Origin: Cupriavidus basilensis
GTDB lineage: Bacteria > Pseudomonadota > Gammaproteobacteria > Burkholderiales > Burkholderiaceae
Length of the DNA: 64,000 nt
NCBI RefSeq assembly: GCF_008801925.2
Contig: NZ_CP062804.1
Location: 2,108,001 to 2,172,000 of the forward strand
Direction: 5' to 3'
Shown here: positions 36,069 through 46,043 of the stretch, piece by piece
How the letters are laid out: each line of letters opens with the position of its first letter
Numbering within the stretch: position 1 is the first letter of the stretch
Notes under the pieces: generated by a model
Told to the model about the DNA's origin: nothing
Database searches by the model: none
Seen by the model: the letters and a program-made list of their open reading frames with translations, nothing else
Position numbers and translations under genes: made by a program

Positions 36069-37019
36069 TCATCCCTCCGGCCCAAGCAACCGGGCACCCC
36101 GCCAGGCGCCGGAGCGCACCAGTTCGCGGGCGCAATCGGCCAGCACCACGCGCAAGGCCAGCGCGGCGGGCGATAGTTCGTCGTCTGAGAGGCTGCACAG
36201 CACGTTCTGGCGCCGCACCTTGGGGTCCGCGATCTCGGCCAGGTGGAAACGCGCCTGCGCATCGGCATAGCGCCCCACCGCGGCCCAGGGCTGCAGGGTG
36301 GCGCCAAACCCGAGGTCGACGGCGTCCATCAGCATGGCCAGGGAATCCACCTCCTGCACCACCTGCGGCACGATCTTCACGCGGGCGAAGGCGGCATCGA
36401 GCGTGCTGCGCAGCCCATGCAGGCCGGTGGGCATGATCAGCGGCACGTCCCGCAACTGCGCCATGCGCAGCCGCGGTGGCGCCTCGGCGTCGTCCTCGGC
36501 CGGCAGCGCGCGGCGCGAGCGGATCAGGAACAGGGTTTCCTCAAGCAGTGGCGTCACGCTCCAGCGGCGCGCCACAACGGTGTCGAACAGCACGGCCAGG
36601 TCGAGCTGGCGGGCGTTGAGCATGGCGCTGAGGTGGCCTGACAGGCTCTCCACCATGTGCAGGCGCACATCCGGATAGCGCTCGCGCATGGCGCGCATCA
36701 GCGGCACGCCGATGACCGAAGCCGTGGTGGGCGCCAGCCCCACGCTGACCGTGCCGGAAAGCCGCGCATGGTGGGCGGCGCGCTTGGCCTGCTCGGCATG
36801 GCGCAGCGCCAATTGCGCCTCGCGGAAGAAGGCCAGCCCGGCCTCGGTGGGCGTCACGCCGCGCGTGGTCCGGCGCAGCAGCCGGGTGGCCAGCTCGCTC
36901 TCCAGCCGGCTGATCTGCTGGCTCATGGCGGATTGCACCATATCGAGGTCGAGCGCGGCGCGGCTCATGCTGCCAAGCTCCACCACGCGGACAAAATACT
37001 GAAGCTGGCGCAGTTCCAT
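36069..37019 (-). CDS. LysR-family regulator, probable tcu regulator
   Basis: A 316-residue LysR protein: winged helix at residues 1-60 (ELGSMSRAALDLDMVQSAMSQQISRLESEL) and an effector domain. Style and position next to tcuAB match TcuR-type regulators of the nitrogen-assimilation-control branch. It is transcribed in the same direction as tcuAB and sits between them and the galBC-like genes, so it may be within one long minus-strand transcript. Confidence 0.9.
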   Translation of the reverse strand: MELRQLQYFVRVVELGSMSRAALDLDMVQSAMSQQISRLESELATRLLRRTTRGVTPTEAGLAFFREAQLALRHAEQAKRAAHHARLSGTVSVGLAPTTASVIGVPLMRAMRERYPDVRLHMVESLSGHLSAMLNARQLDLAVLFDTVVARRWSVTPLLEETLFLIRSRRALPAEDDAEAPPRLRMAQLRDVPLIMPTGLHGLRSTLDAAFARVKIVPQVVQEVDSLAMLMDAVDLGFGATLQPWAAVGRYADAQARFHLAEIADPKVRRQNVLCSLSDDELSPAALALRVVLADCARELVRSGAWRGARLLGPEG

Positions 37020-37100
37020 GGGGTTCCCCGGCCTGGATTCGTGTCTGGATTCGTGTGTGCGACGCTTATACCAGATCGCGAACCGGCGGTGGCCGCCCGG

Positions 37101-37814
37101 TCAGGCCTCGTCGAAGCCGCTGTACCAGTCCACGGTCTGGTCGGCGTACACCAGGCCCTTGGCCGCCAGCGCCTCGCGCATCTGGTACATGTCCAGCCCC
37201 AGCACCCCAGCGGCCAGCGTGGCGCGCTTGCCCTCCTCCATGGCACCGCGCTCGGCGGCACGGCGCGCGGTCTCGGCAGCGAGCGGGCGCGGCACCACCA
37301 CCACGCCATCGTCGTCGGCCACGATCACGTCGCCGGGCCGCACGTGGGCGCCGGCGCAGACCACCGGCACATTGACCGCGCCCACGGTTTCCTTGACCGC
37401 GCCCTGCGCCGAAACCGCCCGCGACCAGACCGGGAAGCCCATGGCATTGAGCGTGGCCACATCGCGCACGCCGCCGTCGATCACCAGGCCGCGCGCGCCG
37501 CGCGCCTTGAGCGAGGTGGCCAGCAGGTCGCCGAACAAGCCATCGGTGCAGTCGCTGACCAGCGCCACCACCAGCACGTCGCCGGGCTGCACCAGTTCCA
37601 CCGCGACGTGGATCATCCAGTTGTCGCCGGGATGCATCAGCACCGTCACGGCGCTGCCGGCAATGGCGGCACGGGGCTGAATGGGCCGCATGTAGGGCTT
37701 CATCAGCCCGGTGCGGCGCTGCGCCTCGTGCACCGTGGCGACACCGGCGGCGCCCAGTACGTCGATGTCCGCGGCGGCCGCGCGCAGGATGTTGCGATAG
37801 GCGATGGTCTTCAT
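37101..37814 (-). CDS. RraA-like aldolase, 4-carboxy-4-hydroxy-2-oxoadipate aldolase type
   Basis: A 237-residue protein of the class II HMG/CHA aldolase (RraA-like) family. The metal/substrate motif [12 protein letters not shown] supplies the Arg-Asp pair, and [14 protein letters not shown] the conserved strand. Family enzymes cleave 4-carboxy-4-hydroxy-2-oxoadipate or 4-hydroxy-4-methyl-2-oxoglutarate to pyruvate plus oxaloacetate or pyruvate. ATG 37814 overlaps the stop of the upstream PIG-L gene (ATGA), so the pair works together, as galB and galC do. Could be named galC, but RraA relatives are broad, so no symbol is given. Confidence 0.88.
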   Translation of the reverse strand: MKTIAYRNILRAAAADIDVLGAAGVATVHEAQRRTGLMKPYMRPIQPRAAIAGSAVTVLMHPGDNWMIHVAVELVQPGDVLVVALVSDCTDGLFGDLLATSLKARGARGLVIDGGVRDVATLNAMGFPVWSRAVSAQGAVKETVGAVNVPVVCAGAHVRPGDVIVADDDGVVVVPRPLAAETARRAAERGAMEEGKRATLAAGVLGLDMYQMREALAAKGLVYADQTVDWYSGFDEA

Positions 37815-38560
37815 GACAGGCTCTGTGCAACTTGCGGGAACACGCGCGCATACCCTTCGCCGTACTTCACCTTGCGATCGGAGTTGCGCGCGGCCTGCGC
37901 ACCGCGCTGCAGCGCCACGCGGGTGTAGTACTCCCACAGGTGCTCCTGGGCCGCCATGGTGGCGAAGGCACGCTGCTTCTTTTCCCATACCGAGGAGATA
38001 TCGAGCAGCACGTCGGGCTTCCAGTTGCATTGCTCGGGCTGGTGCGGCTCGAACAGAAACACCGGCGGCGCGCCGATCACGGGCACCTCGGGCTTGTAGC
38101 CATGCGCCTGGGCGATGACCCGCGCCTCCTGCGCGACGTGCGTGGCGAGCGGATGGTCAAAGTTGTAGATGTCCTCGCGCGAGTGGCTCAGCACCAGTTC
38201 GGGCCGCAGCGCGCGGTAGAGATCGGCCAGGCGCAGCAGCGCCGCGTCGGTCACGCGCATGGGGTAGTCGCCCAGGTCGAAGCACTCCAGCGTCGCGCCC
38301 AGGATGTCGGCGGCCTGCTGGGCTTCTTCATGCCGGGCCGCCTTGACGCGCTCGATGGTCATGCCCGGCTGGCGCCACATCTTGGCGGACTCGCCGCGCT
38401 CGCCAAAGGACAGGCAGACGATCTTGACGTTGTAGCCGCGCTCGGCGTAGAGCGCGATGGCGCCGCCGGCACGCCAGACAAAATCGGCGGCGTGCGCGCT
38501 GACCACCAGGATCGAGGGACGCTGCGCGTCCGGCTGGGCTTGGGCTTGGATGTCGGACAT
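37811..38560 (-). CDS. galB: 4-oxalomesaconate hydratase-like PIG-L protein (GalB)
   Basis: A 249-residue zinc enzyme of the PIG-L/LmbE fold. The motif [22 protein letters not shown] (His, Asp ligands) and HPLATHVA (third His) are visible; the HAAD variant and the segment [14 protein letters not shown] are characteristic of GalB, the 4-oxalomesaconate hydratase of gallate breakdown, rather than N-acetylglucosaminyl deacetylases (HPDD). It is directly coupled to the aldolase gene, supporting that reading. No gallate dioxygenase is in the window. Confidence 0.82.
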   Translation of the reverse strand: MSDIQAQAQPDAQRPSILVVSAHAADFVWRAGGAIALYAERGYNVKIVCLSFGERGESAKMWRQPGMTIERVKAARHEEAQQAADILGATLECFDLGDYPMRVTDAALLRLADLYRALRPELVLSHSREDIYNFDHPLATHVAQEARVIAQAHGYKPEVPVIGAPPVFLFEPHQPEQCNWKPDVLLDISSVWEKKQRAFATMAAQEHLWEYYTRVALQRGAQAARNSDRKVKYGEGYARVFPQVAQSLS

Positions 38561-38627
38561 GGGGGATTCTCTTGGATCGTGGCGGATCGTAATGGATCGT
38601 GTTGGGTCGGCGGATGCGCGTGAGGCG

Positions 38628-39599
38628 TCAGTCGGCCGTGATGCCTGCCTTGCGGATGACGCCGTTCCAGGCGGTCGCTTCGCCGCGCACGAACTGGCCG
38701 AACGCTTCAGGTGTGCCCGGCAGAATGGTCACGCCCAGTTGCGCGAGCTGCTTGCGCACATCGGGGTCGGCGAGCGCGGCGTTGGCGGCGGTGTTGAGTT
38801 CATGGACCACGGCCGGCGGCGTCTTGGCCGGCGCCACCAGCCCCCACCAGACCGAGGCGGTGAAGCCTGGCAAGCCTTGCTCGCGCGAGGTCGGCACGTC
38901 CGGCAGCAGCGGCGTGCGCTGGTCGCTTGCCACCGCGATGGCGCGCAGCGTGCCGGCGCGGATATGGGTGATGACTTCGAGCGGGTTGATCGGCATGAAC
39001 GAGATACGCTCGCCCAGCAGGTCGGTGATCGCGGGCGCGCCGCCCTTGTAAGGCACATGCAGCACGTCGATATGCGCCGCTTCCTTGAACAGCTCGCCGG
39101 CGAGATGGCCCGAGCTGCCGTTGCCGGCCGAGGCATAGCTGAGCTTGCCCGGCTGGGCCTGTGCCTGGGAGACCAGGCCCTTGAGCGACGCCACGCTGGA
39201 TTTTGCCGGCACCACCAGCACCAGCGAGGCCTGCCCCACGCGCGCCACCGGCGTGAAATCCCGTGCCGGGTCGAACGGCAGCTTGGCGAACAGCGCGGCA
39301 TTGGTGGCCAGGCTGTTGGACGCCATCATGATGGTGTAGCCGTCCGGCGCGGCCTTGGCCACGGCCTCCATCCCGATATTGGTGCTGGCGCCCGGGCGGT
39401 TGTCGACGATGATGGGCTGCTTGAGCAGCACGCTCATCTTCTGCCCGACCGAGCGCGCCACGATGTCCACCGCGCCACCGGCGGCATAGGGCACGACCAG
39501 CCGGATGGGCTTGGCCGGGTAGGCCTGGGCGCTGGCGGCGCTGGCGGCCAGCGACAGCGCGGCGGCCAGGAAGCCGGCAAGGTAGGGGCGGCGCAGCAT
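38628..39599 (-). CDS. Bug-family tripartite tricarboxylate transporter receptor
   Basis: A 323-residue periplasmic binding protein of the Bug/TctC family. It has a clear signal peptide (LAGFLAAALSLAASAASA, cleavage near SAQAYP), then YPAKPIRLVVPYAAGG, NRPGAS and DVLHVPYKGGAPA, all typical. Bug proteins bind carboxylates, nicotinate or aromatic acids and often act without an adjacent TctAB pair, as here. It is the first gene of the minus-strand tricarboxylate cluster, so its ligand is probably the cluster's substrate. Confidence 0.93.
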   Translation of the reverse strand: MLRRPYLAGFLAAALSLAASAASAQAYPAKPIRLVVPYAAGGAVDIVARSVGQKMSVLLKQPIIVDNRPGASTNIGMEAVAKAAPDGYTIMMASNSLATNAALFAKLPFDPARDFTPVARVGQASLVLVVPAKSSVASLKGLVSQAQAQPGKLSYASAGNGSSGHLAGELFKEAAHIDVLHVPYKGGAPAITDLLGERISFMPINPLEVITHIRAGTLRAIAVASDQRTPLLPDVPTSREQGLPGFTASVWWGLVAPAKTPPAVVHELNTAANAALADPDVRKQLAQLGVTILPGTPEAFGQFVRGEATAWNGVIRKAGITAD

Positions 39600-39722
39600 G
39601 GTTGTCTCCTGATGGTGCAATTTGAGGTGCGGCTCAAGGCCGTTTACGTGCATTCTGGGCAGCTGCCGTGATACTGTCCAATACGTTTTCAAACCCCTTG
39701 TTATTGCACTTCGATATAAGCA

Positions 39723-40622
39723 ATGGATTTCCGCCAACTCCGCTATTTCGTCGCCGTGGCCGAAGCGCTGAGCTTCAGCGAGGCCGCGCGCAAGCTCCAT
39801 ATCAGCCAGCCGCCGCTGAGCATCCAGATCAAGGCGCTGGAGGACGAGCTCGGCAGCCCGCTGCTGGACCGCTCCCGCCATCATGTGGCGCTGACGCCGG
39901 CGGGCACATTGTTCCTGGACAAGGCCAGGGCGGCGCTGGCCAACCTGGAGCAGGCCCGCGAGGTGGTCAGGCAGGTGGCCGCCGGCGAGGCAGGCGAGAT
40001 CCGCGTGGCCTTCACCGCCTCGGTGCCGATGCAGGATGCATTTCCGCGCGCGGTGCAGCAGTTCCGCGTGGACCACCCGCGCGCCATGCTGGAGCTGGTG
40101 CATATGTCCACCGGCCAGCAGTTGCAAGGACTGGAGAAAGGCGAGATCGACATTGGCTTCCTGCGGCCGTCGCCCCAGTTCTACCCGCCCGCCAGCATCA
40201 CCGTGCACGAAGTGCTGGCCGACCGCCTGGTCGCCGTGCTGCCTGCCTGGCACGCATTGGCAAACGCGGTGGACGACGCCGGGATCGATATCGGCGCGCT
40301 GTCCGCACAGGCTTTCCTGCTGTTCCCCCGCGGGCTGGGCTGCGGGCTGTTCGACCACGTCACCACGCTGTGCAACCGGGCGGGCTTTGCCCCGCGCATC
40401 GGCCAGGAGGCGCGCGAGGCGACCACCATCATTGGATTGGTGGCGAGCGGCGCCGGCGTGTCGGTGCTGCCGGAGATCTACGCGCGCACCGGCATCCCCG
40501 GCGTGACGTACCGGCCACTGGCTGGCCAGGATGCCACCAGCCGGGTGCTGGTGGCGCATCGCACCGGCGCGCTGTCACCGATCATGCGTCGGTTCCTGGC
40601 ATTTTTTGAGGTTGGCGGCTAA
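39723..40622 (+). CDS. LysR-family regulator, divergent to the Bug/gal-like genes
   Basis: A 299-residue LysR regulator with winged helix at residues 1-60 (AVAEALSFSEAARKLHISQPPLSIQIKALEDELG), of the CatR/BenM-like group. It is divergent from the Bug-galB-aldolase genes over a 123-bp gap, the classic position for the operon's activator. The effector is likely a pathway acid. A second LysR gene lies inside the cluster, so control may be layered. Confidence 0.92.
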   Translation: MDFRQLRYFVAVAEALSFSEAARKLHISQPPLSIQIKALEDELGSPLLDRSRHHVALTPAGTLFLDKARAALANLEQAREVVRQVAAGEAGEIRVAFTASVPMQDAFPRAVQQFRVDHPRAMLELVHMSTGQQLQGLEKGEIDIGFLRPSPQFYPPASITVHEVLADRLVAVLPAWHALANAVDDAGIDIGALSAQAFLLFPRGLGCGLFDHVTTLCNRAGFAPRIGQEAREATTIIGLVASGAGVSVLPEIYARTGIPGVTYRPLAGQDATSRVLVAHRTGALSPIMRRFLAFFEVGG

Positions 40623-40778
40623 GGCAAGGAGGGGGCGGAAACTGAGTCCCGCTGCGCAATAGCGGCGTATTCACCACGCCGCGGGGCGCCACCATGCACG
40701 ATCGCGGTGAAATGTCTGCACATTGCCGTTTCAGCCCTACAGTTCCCCTCCAGCCTTCCGTTAGCCGGGGCATGCTGG

Positions 40779-40808
40779 CCGACAACAAAATTGTCGGAGG
40801 CCTTTTTT
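40779..40808 (+). terminator. Probable rho-independent terminator before the chemoreceptor gene
   Basis: CCGACAA (40779-40785), loop CAAAA, TTGTCGG (40791-40797), then AGGCC and seven T. With GGCC extensions the stem lengthens. It lies 157 bp after the LysR stop and 27 bp before the chemoreceptor ATG, so it could also be a leader hairpin of the latter. Confidence 0.6.
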
Positions 40809-40834
40809 TAACCACCGCCCCCTACCCAACGCGC

Positions 40835-42667
40835 ATGCATCTCTCGCTCCGTACACGCATTACGGCGACCTGTGTCGCCATCGTTGTCACCGCCTTGTCG
40901 GCGTCCACCGGCATCACCTACGTTGTCACGAAGCGCAGCGACGAACGCACGCTGCGGCAAAACCTCGCCACCATCACCCAAGGCAACGCGCAAGCCATCA
41001 CCGAGTGGCTAAACGCGCGGGCCGCCATGGTGCAAGCCGTTTCGCCGGAGAGCCTTTCCACCGATCCCATGGCCGCGGTCACGCAGCTGGAAAAATCCGG
41101 CGGCTTTATCGTGGCCTATGCGGGCTACCCGGACAAGCACGCGGTGTTTTCCCGCGATCTCGGCATCCCGGCCGACTACGATCCCACGGGCCGCCCGTGG
41201 TACCAGGCCGCCGTCAGCGCCGGCAAGCTGGTCATCACGCAGCCGTATGAAGATGTCGCAAGCAAGAAGCTCGTGGTGACGCTGGCCCTGCCTGTGCTGG
41301 CCAATGGCCAGTTGAAGGCCGTGGTGGCCGCCGATGTGAACCTGGACGCCGTGACCTCCACCGTGAACGGCATCCATCCCACCCCCGCCAGCTTTGCCTT
41401 CCTGGCAGACAAGAGCGGGCGCATCGTGGCGCATCCGGATGCCAAGCTCAACCTCAAGCCGGCCACCGATCTGTCCGCCGACCTGACGGCGAACGCCCTG
41501 GCCAGCCTGTCGGATCCCGAGCAGCCCCTCGCGGTCAAGATCGCCGGCGCCACCAAGCTGCTGCATGCGGAGCCGGTCAAGAACTCCGACTGGGAAGTGG
41601 TGGTTGCCATGGATGAGGACGAAGCGCTGGCCGGCCTGCGCAATGTGCTGCAAGCCATGTTCATGACCCTGGTGGCGGTGGCCTTCCTCGCCGCGGGAGT
41701 CGGCTCGGTCATGACTGCCTCTGCGTTCCGGCGACTGTCCCAGGTGCGCGAGGCGATGGATGAAATCGGCTCCGGACAAGGCGACCTGACCAAGCGCCTG
41801 CCCGCCGACGGCAATGACGAGGTCGCGCAGATCGCCCGCGCGTTCAACCAGTTTGCCGACAAGCTCACCACGGTGCTGATCGATATCCGGGACAGCAGCG
41901 AATCGGTTCGCACGGCAACCGCCGAAATCTCGCAGGGCAATATCGACCTGTCCTCGCGAACCGAGCAAGCCGCGGCCAGCCTGGAGCAGACAGCGGCGGC
42001 CATGGACGAGCTCACCGGCACCGTGCAAAACTCGGCCGAGGCCGCGGTGCGCGCCGGCGAGCTGGCGGCGGCGGCCTCCCAGGTCGCCAACCGAGGGGGC
42101 GATGCCGTCTCTCGCGTGGTGACCACCATGCAGGAAATCTCGACCGCCTCCGCCAAGATCCACGACATCATCGGGGTCATCGACGGCATCGCCTTCCAGA
42201 CCAACATCCTGGCGCTCAACGCTGCCGTGGAAGCCGCCCGCGCCGGCGAACAAGGACGCGGATTCGCCGTCGTGGCTGGCGAAGTCCGCACGCTGGCCCA
42301 GCGCAGCGCCCAGGCCGCCAAGGAAATCAAAGGACTGATCAGCAAATCGGTGGCCAAGGTGGACTCGGGCGCGGAGCTGGTACGAGACGCCGGCGAGACC
42401 ATGAACAGCATCGTGGCCAGCGTGAAGCAGGTCGAGCAGGTGCTGCGCGAAATCTCGAGTGCCGGCAGCGAGCAAAGCGTAGGCATCACGCAGGTCAACC
42501 AGGCCGTGAGCCAGCTCGACGGGACGACGCAGCAGAATGCGGCGCTGGTCGAGCAAGCCTCGGCGGCCGCCGGTTTCCTGCATGAGCAAGCCAACAAGCT
42601 GGCCGATGCGGTCGGCCAGTTCCGCCTGGCCAGGGCGCATGGCGGCGCGACGGGGTTCGGGGCTTGA
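40835..42667 (+). CDS. Methyl-accepting chemotaxis protein with Cache sensor domain
   Basis: A 610-residue chemoreceptor. After the N-terminal membrane helix ([22 protein letters not shown]) comes a periplasmic Cache domain ([21 protein letters not shown]), a second membrane helix near residues 272-295, a HAMP domain, and the signalling hairpin tip [33 protein letters not shown]. Cache domains of this kind usually sense amino or organic acids. ATG 40835 starts just before the membrane helix; an upstream frame to 40694 would add 47 residues and cross the terminator-like hairpin. Confidence 0.92.
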   Translation: MHLSLRTRITATCVAIVVTALSASTGITYVVTKRSDERTLRQNLATITQGNAQAITEWLNARAAMVQAVSPESLSTDPMAAVTQLEKSGGFIVAYAGYPDKHAVFSRDLGIPADYDPTGRPWYQAAVSAGKLVITQPYEDVASKKLVVTLALPVLANGQLKAVVAADVNLDAVTSTVNGIHPTPASFAFLADKSGRIVAHPDAKLNLKPATDLSADLTANALASLSDPEQPLAVKIAGATKLLHAEPVKNSDWEVVVAMDEDEALAGLRNVLQAMFMTLVAVAFLAAGVGSVMTASAFRRLSQVREAMDEIGSGQGDLTKRLPADGNDEVAQIARAFNQFADKLTTVLIDIRDSSESVRTATAEISQGNIDLSSRTEQAAASLEQTAAAMDELTGTVQNSAEAAVRAGELAAAASQVANRGGDAVSRVVTTMQEISTASAKIHDIIGVIDGIAFQTNILALNAAVEAARAGEQGRGFAVVAGEVRTLAQRSAQAAKEIKGLISKSVAKVDSGAELVRDAGETMNSIVASVKQVEQVLREISSAGSEQSVGITQVNQAVSQLDGTTQQNAALVEQASAAAGFLHEQANKLADAVGQFRLARAHGGATGFGA

Positions 42668-42702
42668 ACCGCTGACGCAGCGGCGAGCCAGGTAAGCAAG
42701 GG

Positions 42703-42731
42703 GGGTTCAGCGGCGGCTGAACCCTTTTTTT
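42703..42731 (+). terminator. Rho-independent terminator of the chemoreceptor gene
   Basis: GGGTTCAGC (42703-42711), loop GGCG, GCTGAACCC (42716-42724), then seven T. It lies 36 bp after the stop codon: a textbook terminator. Confidence 0.9.
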
Positions 42732-42902
42732 CGTCAGGCGGGCGCCAATTGAAGAAATTTCCCAATTGCTGATATGGTTGATGTGGCACAAAATCCACAT
42801 AGCGTCGCACCCGACGCGCAATGCCGGCGGTGCCTGCAGTACCTGCACTGCCTGTCATTCTTGAAACACCCGCAACGCCCATCGGCAAGGAGAACTCCCC
42901 GC

Positions 42903-44150
42903 ATGACTGTATTCCAAGGGACTGGCGCCCTTTTCACCCTCATCGCCATCTTCGGCGTCATCAACCACCGCTTCATCAAGCTGCCCGACACCCTGGGCAT
43001 CACCGCCGTCGGGCTGGTGACCTGCCTGAGCGTGTCCATCCTCGGCTTCAACCACCCTGAAATGGTCGCGCAGGCCCGCAAGCTCGTGGCCCAGATCGAT
43101 TTCTCCGACGTGGTCTTCCACGGCCTGCTCAGCCTGCTGCTGTTCGCCGGCGCCCTGCACGTCGACCTCTCGCGCATGCGCCGCCAGCGCCGGGCCGTGG
43201 TCATGCTGGCCACGATCGGCGTGGTGATCTCGACCGCCGCGGTCGGGTTCGGCTTCTTCTATGTCGCACAGTGGCTGGGCCACCCGGTCAGCCTGCTGTG
43301 GTGCCTGGTGTTCGGTGCGCTGATTTCCCCTACCGACCCGATCGCCGTGCTCAGCGTGCTCAAGAACGCGGGCGCATCGGAAAGCCTGGAAACCAAGATT
43401 GCGGGCGAGTCGCTGTTCAACGATGGCACCGCGGTGGTGGCATTCCTGACCCTGGTGGGACTCGCTACCGGCGCCACCGAGTTCTCCGCTTCGCACGTGG
43501 CGCTCGCGCTGGTGCGCGAAGTGCTGGGCGCCGTGGTGCTGGGCATTGTGGTGGGCTATGTGGCGTCGGTGCTGCTGCGCGGGATCGACAGCTATCCGGT
43601 CGAGATCCTGATCACGCTGGCGCTCGCCACCGGCGGCTACAGCCTGGCCGAAGCGGTGCACGTGTCCGCGCCGCTGTCCGTGGTCATCATGGGCCTGGTG
43701 ATCGGCAACCATAGCACCAGCAAGTCGATGTCGGAGAAGACCCGCGAACACTTGTTCAATTTCTGGGGCCTGCTGGACGAGTTGCTCAACCTGGTGCTGT
43801 TTGGCCTGATCGGGTTGGAGATCATCGCGCTGTCGCTGCAGCTGCATATTGTCTGGCTGGGGCTGGCGGCGATTCCCGTGGTGCTGATTGCGCGCGGCAT
43901 CAGCGTGGCCATCCCGCTGCTGGCGCTGCAGAATTTCCGCCGGCTTAATCCGCACTCGGCCACCATCATGACCTGGGGCGGCCTGCGCGGCGGCATCTCG
44001 ATTGCACTGGCGCTATCGCTGCCGGAGTTCCCCGGCCGCGAGATGCTGATCGGCGTGACTTACCTGGTGGTGGTGTTCAGCCTGCTGATCCAGGCCACCA
44101 CGCTGGGCAAGCTGGTCAAGCACCTGAACGGCCTGAGCCCGAAGCCGTAA
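42903..44150 (+). CDS. Cation:proton antiporter (CPA1/NhaP-like)
   Basis: A 415-residue membrane protein with about 12 segments. The ion-pathway motif ESLFNDGTAVVAFL (Asn-Asp pair) and ISPTDPIAVLSVLK are hallmarks of Na+(K+)/H+ antiporters of the CPA1 group. AAGGAG stands nine bases before ATG 42903. It exchanges cytoplasmic sodium or potassium for protons and helps pH and salt balance. No partner gene is apparent. Confidence 0.93.
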   Translation: MTVFQGTGALFTLIAIFGVINHRFIKLPDTLGITAVGLVTCLSVSILGFNHPEMVAQARKLVAQIDFSDVVFHGLLSLLLFAGALHVDLSRMRRQRRAVVMLATIGVVISTAAVGFGFFYVAQWLGHPVSLLWCLVFGALISPTDPIAVLSVLKNAGASESLETKIAGESLFNDGTAVVAFLTLVGLATGATEFSASHVALALVREVLGAVVLGIVVGYVASVLLRGIDSYPVEILITLALATGGYSLAEAVHVSAPLSVVIMGLVIGNHSTSKSMSEKTREHLFNFWGLLDELLNLVLFGLIGLEIIALSLQLHIVWLGLAAIPVVLIARGISVAIPLLALQNFRRLNPHSATIMTWGGLRGGISIALALSLPEFPGREMLIGVTYLVVVFSLLIQATTLGKLVKHLNGLSPKP

Positions 44151-44168
44151 CGGATACGCCATCCGCAA

Positions 44169-44197
44169 GCAGGCGGCGGGACTCACCCGCCGCCTGC
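44169..44197. terminator. Strong GC hairpin after the antiporter gene
   Basis: GCAGGCGGCGGG (44169-44180), loop ACTCA, CCCGCCGCCTGC (44186-44197): 12 perfect pairs, 19 bp past the antiporter stop. There is no T tract, so termination is likely but not certain. Confidence 0.55.
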
Positions 44198-44355
44198 GCC
44201 TGGCTTACAGCCGGCGCTCCCCACTCGCCTGCTTCCAGCTAGCGACAACACCGGGTTTGATCTCACGATACCGCGCGCGGGTGACGTCGTAGCCGGCGTT
44301 AAGGACGGCGGTGTCGGCCAGCGCGGGGCACGATCAGCTCGCCTCCCGCCGCCTC

Positions 44356-44892
44356 TCACGCCACCTTCGGGAAATCGATCACCGTATCGTTGACGCGGTT
44401 GATCATATTGGTGAACAGGATCGCGCTGATGGCCTGGATGCTCTCGACGATCTGCCGATCGGTGTAACCGGCTTCGCGCACATTGGCGACGACGCTGGCA
44501 GGGACCGTGCCGGAAGTCGTGGCCACGGCCAGTGCGAAGCGGACCAGGGCGTCGATCTTGCTGTCTTGCGGGTACTCGCCGGCGCGCAGCTCTCGCGTTT
44601 GTTCCGCGGTATAGCCAGCCATCTTGCCGGTCATGGTGTGCGCGGCCACGCAATAGTCACAACCCGACGCTTCGCTGACGGCAAGGTTGATCGTTTCGAG
44701 CTCACGGGCGCTGAGCGTACCATTCTTGAGCAGCGCGCCGGTTTGCAGCGCATGGGCCAGCACCTCGGGGGCATTGCTGCCGATCACCGCGTAAGCGTTG
44801 GGCACCTTGCCCACGGCGCCCTTGATGGCGGCAAACAGCTGGGCGGCCTGGCCAGTGGCTTCGGAGGGATTGATGGTGTGAAGACGGGACAT
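44356..44892 (-). CDS. AhpD-like carboxymuconolactone decarboxylase family protein
   Basis: A 178-residue protein of the AhpD/CMD family with the redox motif CDYCVAAH (Cys78, Cys81, His85), indicating a peroxidase-type alkylhydroperoxidase rather than a lactone decarboxylase. AAGGAG precedes ATG 44892. It is divergent from an AraC-family regulator gene across 167 bp, an arrangement repeated in many proteobacteria where the AraC protein activates the peroxidase gene. Confidence 0.92.
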   Translation of the reverse strand: MSRLHTINPSEATGQAAQLFAAIKGAVGKVPNAYAVIGSNAPEVLAHALQTGALLKNGTLSARELETINLAVSEASGCDYCVAAHTMTGKMAGYTAEQTRELRAGEYPQDSKIDALVRFALAVATTSGTVPASVVANVREAGYTDRQIVESIQAISAILFTNMINRVNDTVIDFPKVA

Positions 44893-45059
44893 GATGGCAC
44901 TCCTTTGCGGTTGGTTGATGGACCCGCGCTGTGTTTGTTGCGCTGCTTCCATGGACTGAAGTCTAGGCGCACCAGGCAAGACTTACCGCACACAATCGTC
45001 GCATTATCTTGCCCAATCGTCTCAACACACATATCCGTCTCAATGCTAACGTTCCCACC

Positions 45060-46043
45060 ATGGATAGCCTGACCGAACTTGTGCGCATGCTTTCGCCAGC
45101 CGGCACCGTCGACCTGCACTGCCACTTCGCCGGCAACTGGCGGGTGGACAATGCGGCGGCGCCGGCCGGCCATCTGCCGTATCACATCATCCTGAAGGGG
45201 CAGGCGCGCGCGCTGGTGGCGCAGGAGGCCATCTCGCTCGATACGGGCGACGTGCTGCTGTTCCCGCATGGCAGCGCGCACACGCTGCGCAGCCTGCCCG
45301 AGGGGACCGAGGAGACCGAAAGTGCCGCCGGCGCACACGCCGCCATGCCGGCCCGGACGACGCGCTTCAATGGCTTGCTGACCGAGGTGACGATGCCCGG
45401 CGACGCGCATCCGCTGGACATGCTGTGCGGCACGTTCGTGCTGGGCTTGCCGGGCACGGTGCTCTTGCGCAACCTGCCGCCGGTGCTGCGTGTGGCCACC
45501 GCGCAGCGCGCCGATTGCGCCTGGCTGCATGCGCTGATCGACATGATGCGCAACGAGGCGCAGGCGCCCGAGCCAGGTGGCGCGGCGGTCATCGGGCAGC
45601 TCTCCACCGCGTTGCTGACCCTGGTGTTGCGCGCGCTGATCGCGCAGGGCGGCGTCACGCATAGCCTGCTGGCGCTGATGGGCGATGCGCGGCTGTCCAA
45701 GGCGATCGATGCGGTGCTGCGCGCGCCGGCCGAGCCGTGGTCGGTGGCATCGCTGGCGGCGGCGTGCCATGTGTCGCGCGCCACGTTCGCGCGGCGCTTC
45801 GCCCAGCTTAGCGGCGAGACGCCGCTGCAGTTCGTGACCACCTTGCGCATGGAGATGGCCGCCCGCCTGCTGACGCTGGACCGCGGCTCCGCAGCCAGCA
45901 TCGGCGAGCATTGCGGCTATGCCTCCGAGGCCGCCTTCGGGCGCGCCTTCAAAGCGCACTTTGGTGTGGGGCCGGGCATGTTCCGGCGTGCGGCGCGGGA
46001 GCGCCGCACGGCCGCCGCCGCGCAGGCGGCCTCGGCGCGTTAG
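45060..46043 (+). CDS. AraC-family regulator with cupin sensor domain
   Basis: A 327-residue regulator. Residues about 1-180 form an AraC-binding/cupin domain ([22 protein letters not shown]); the C-terminal 100 residues hold two helix-turn-helix motifs ([19 protein letters not shown] and [22 protein letters not shown]). It is divergent from the AhpD-like gene and probably controls it. ATG 45060 is preferred to an in-frame TTG at 45009. Its stop overlaps the end of the convergent ketopantoate reductase gene by four bases. Confidence 0.92.
   Translation: MDSLTELVRMLSPAGTVDLHCHFAGNWRVDNAAAPAGHLPYHIILKGQARALVAQEAISLDTGDVLLFPHGSAHTLRSLPEGTEETESAAGAHAAMPARTTRFNGLLTEVTMPGDAHPLDMLCGTFVLGLPGTVLLRNLPPVLRVATAQRADCAWLHALIDMMRNEAQAPEPGGAAVIGQLSTALLTLVLRALIAQGGVTHSLLALMGDARLSKAIDAVLRAPAEPWSVASLAAACHVSRATFARRFAQLSGETPLQFVTTLRMEMAARLLTLDRGSAASIGEHCGYASEAAFGRAFKAHFGVGPGMFRRAARERRTAAAAQAASAR

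Noticed and set aside
40694..40834. Upstream extension of the chemoreceptor gene by 47 residues
   Set aside because: It would run through a terminator-like hairpin with a T tract and lacks a membrane or signal character before MHLSLRT.
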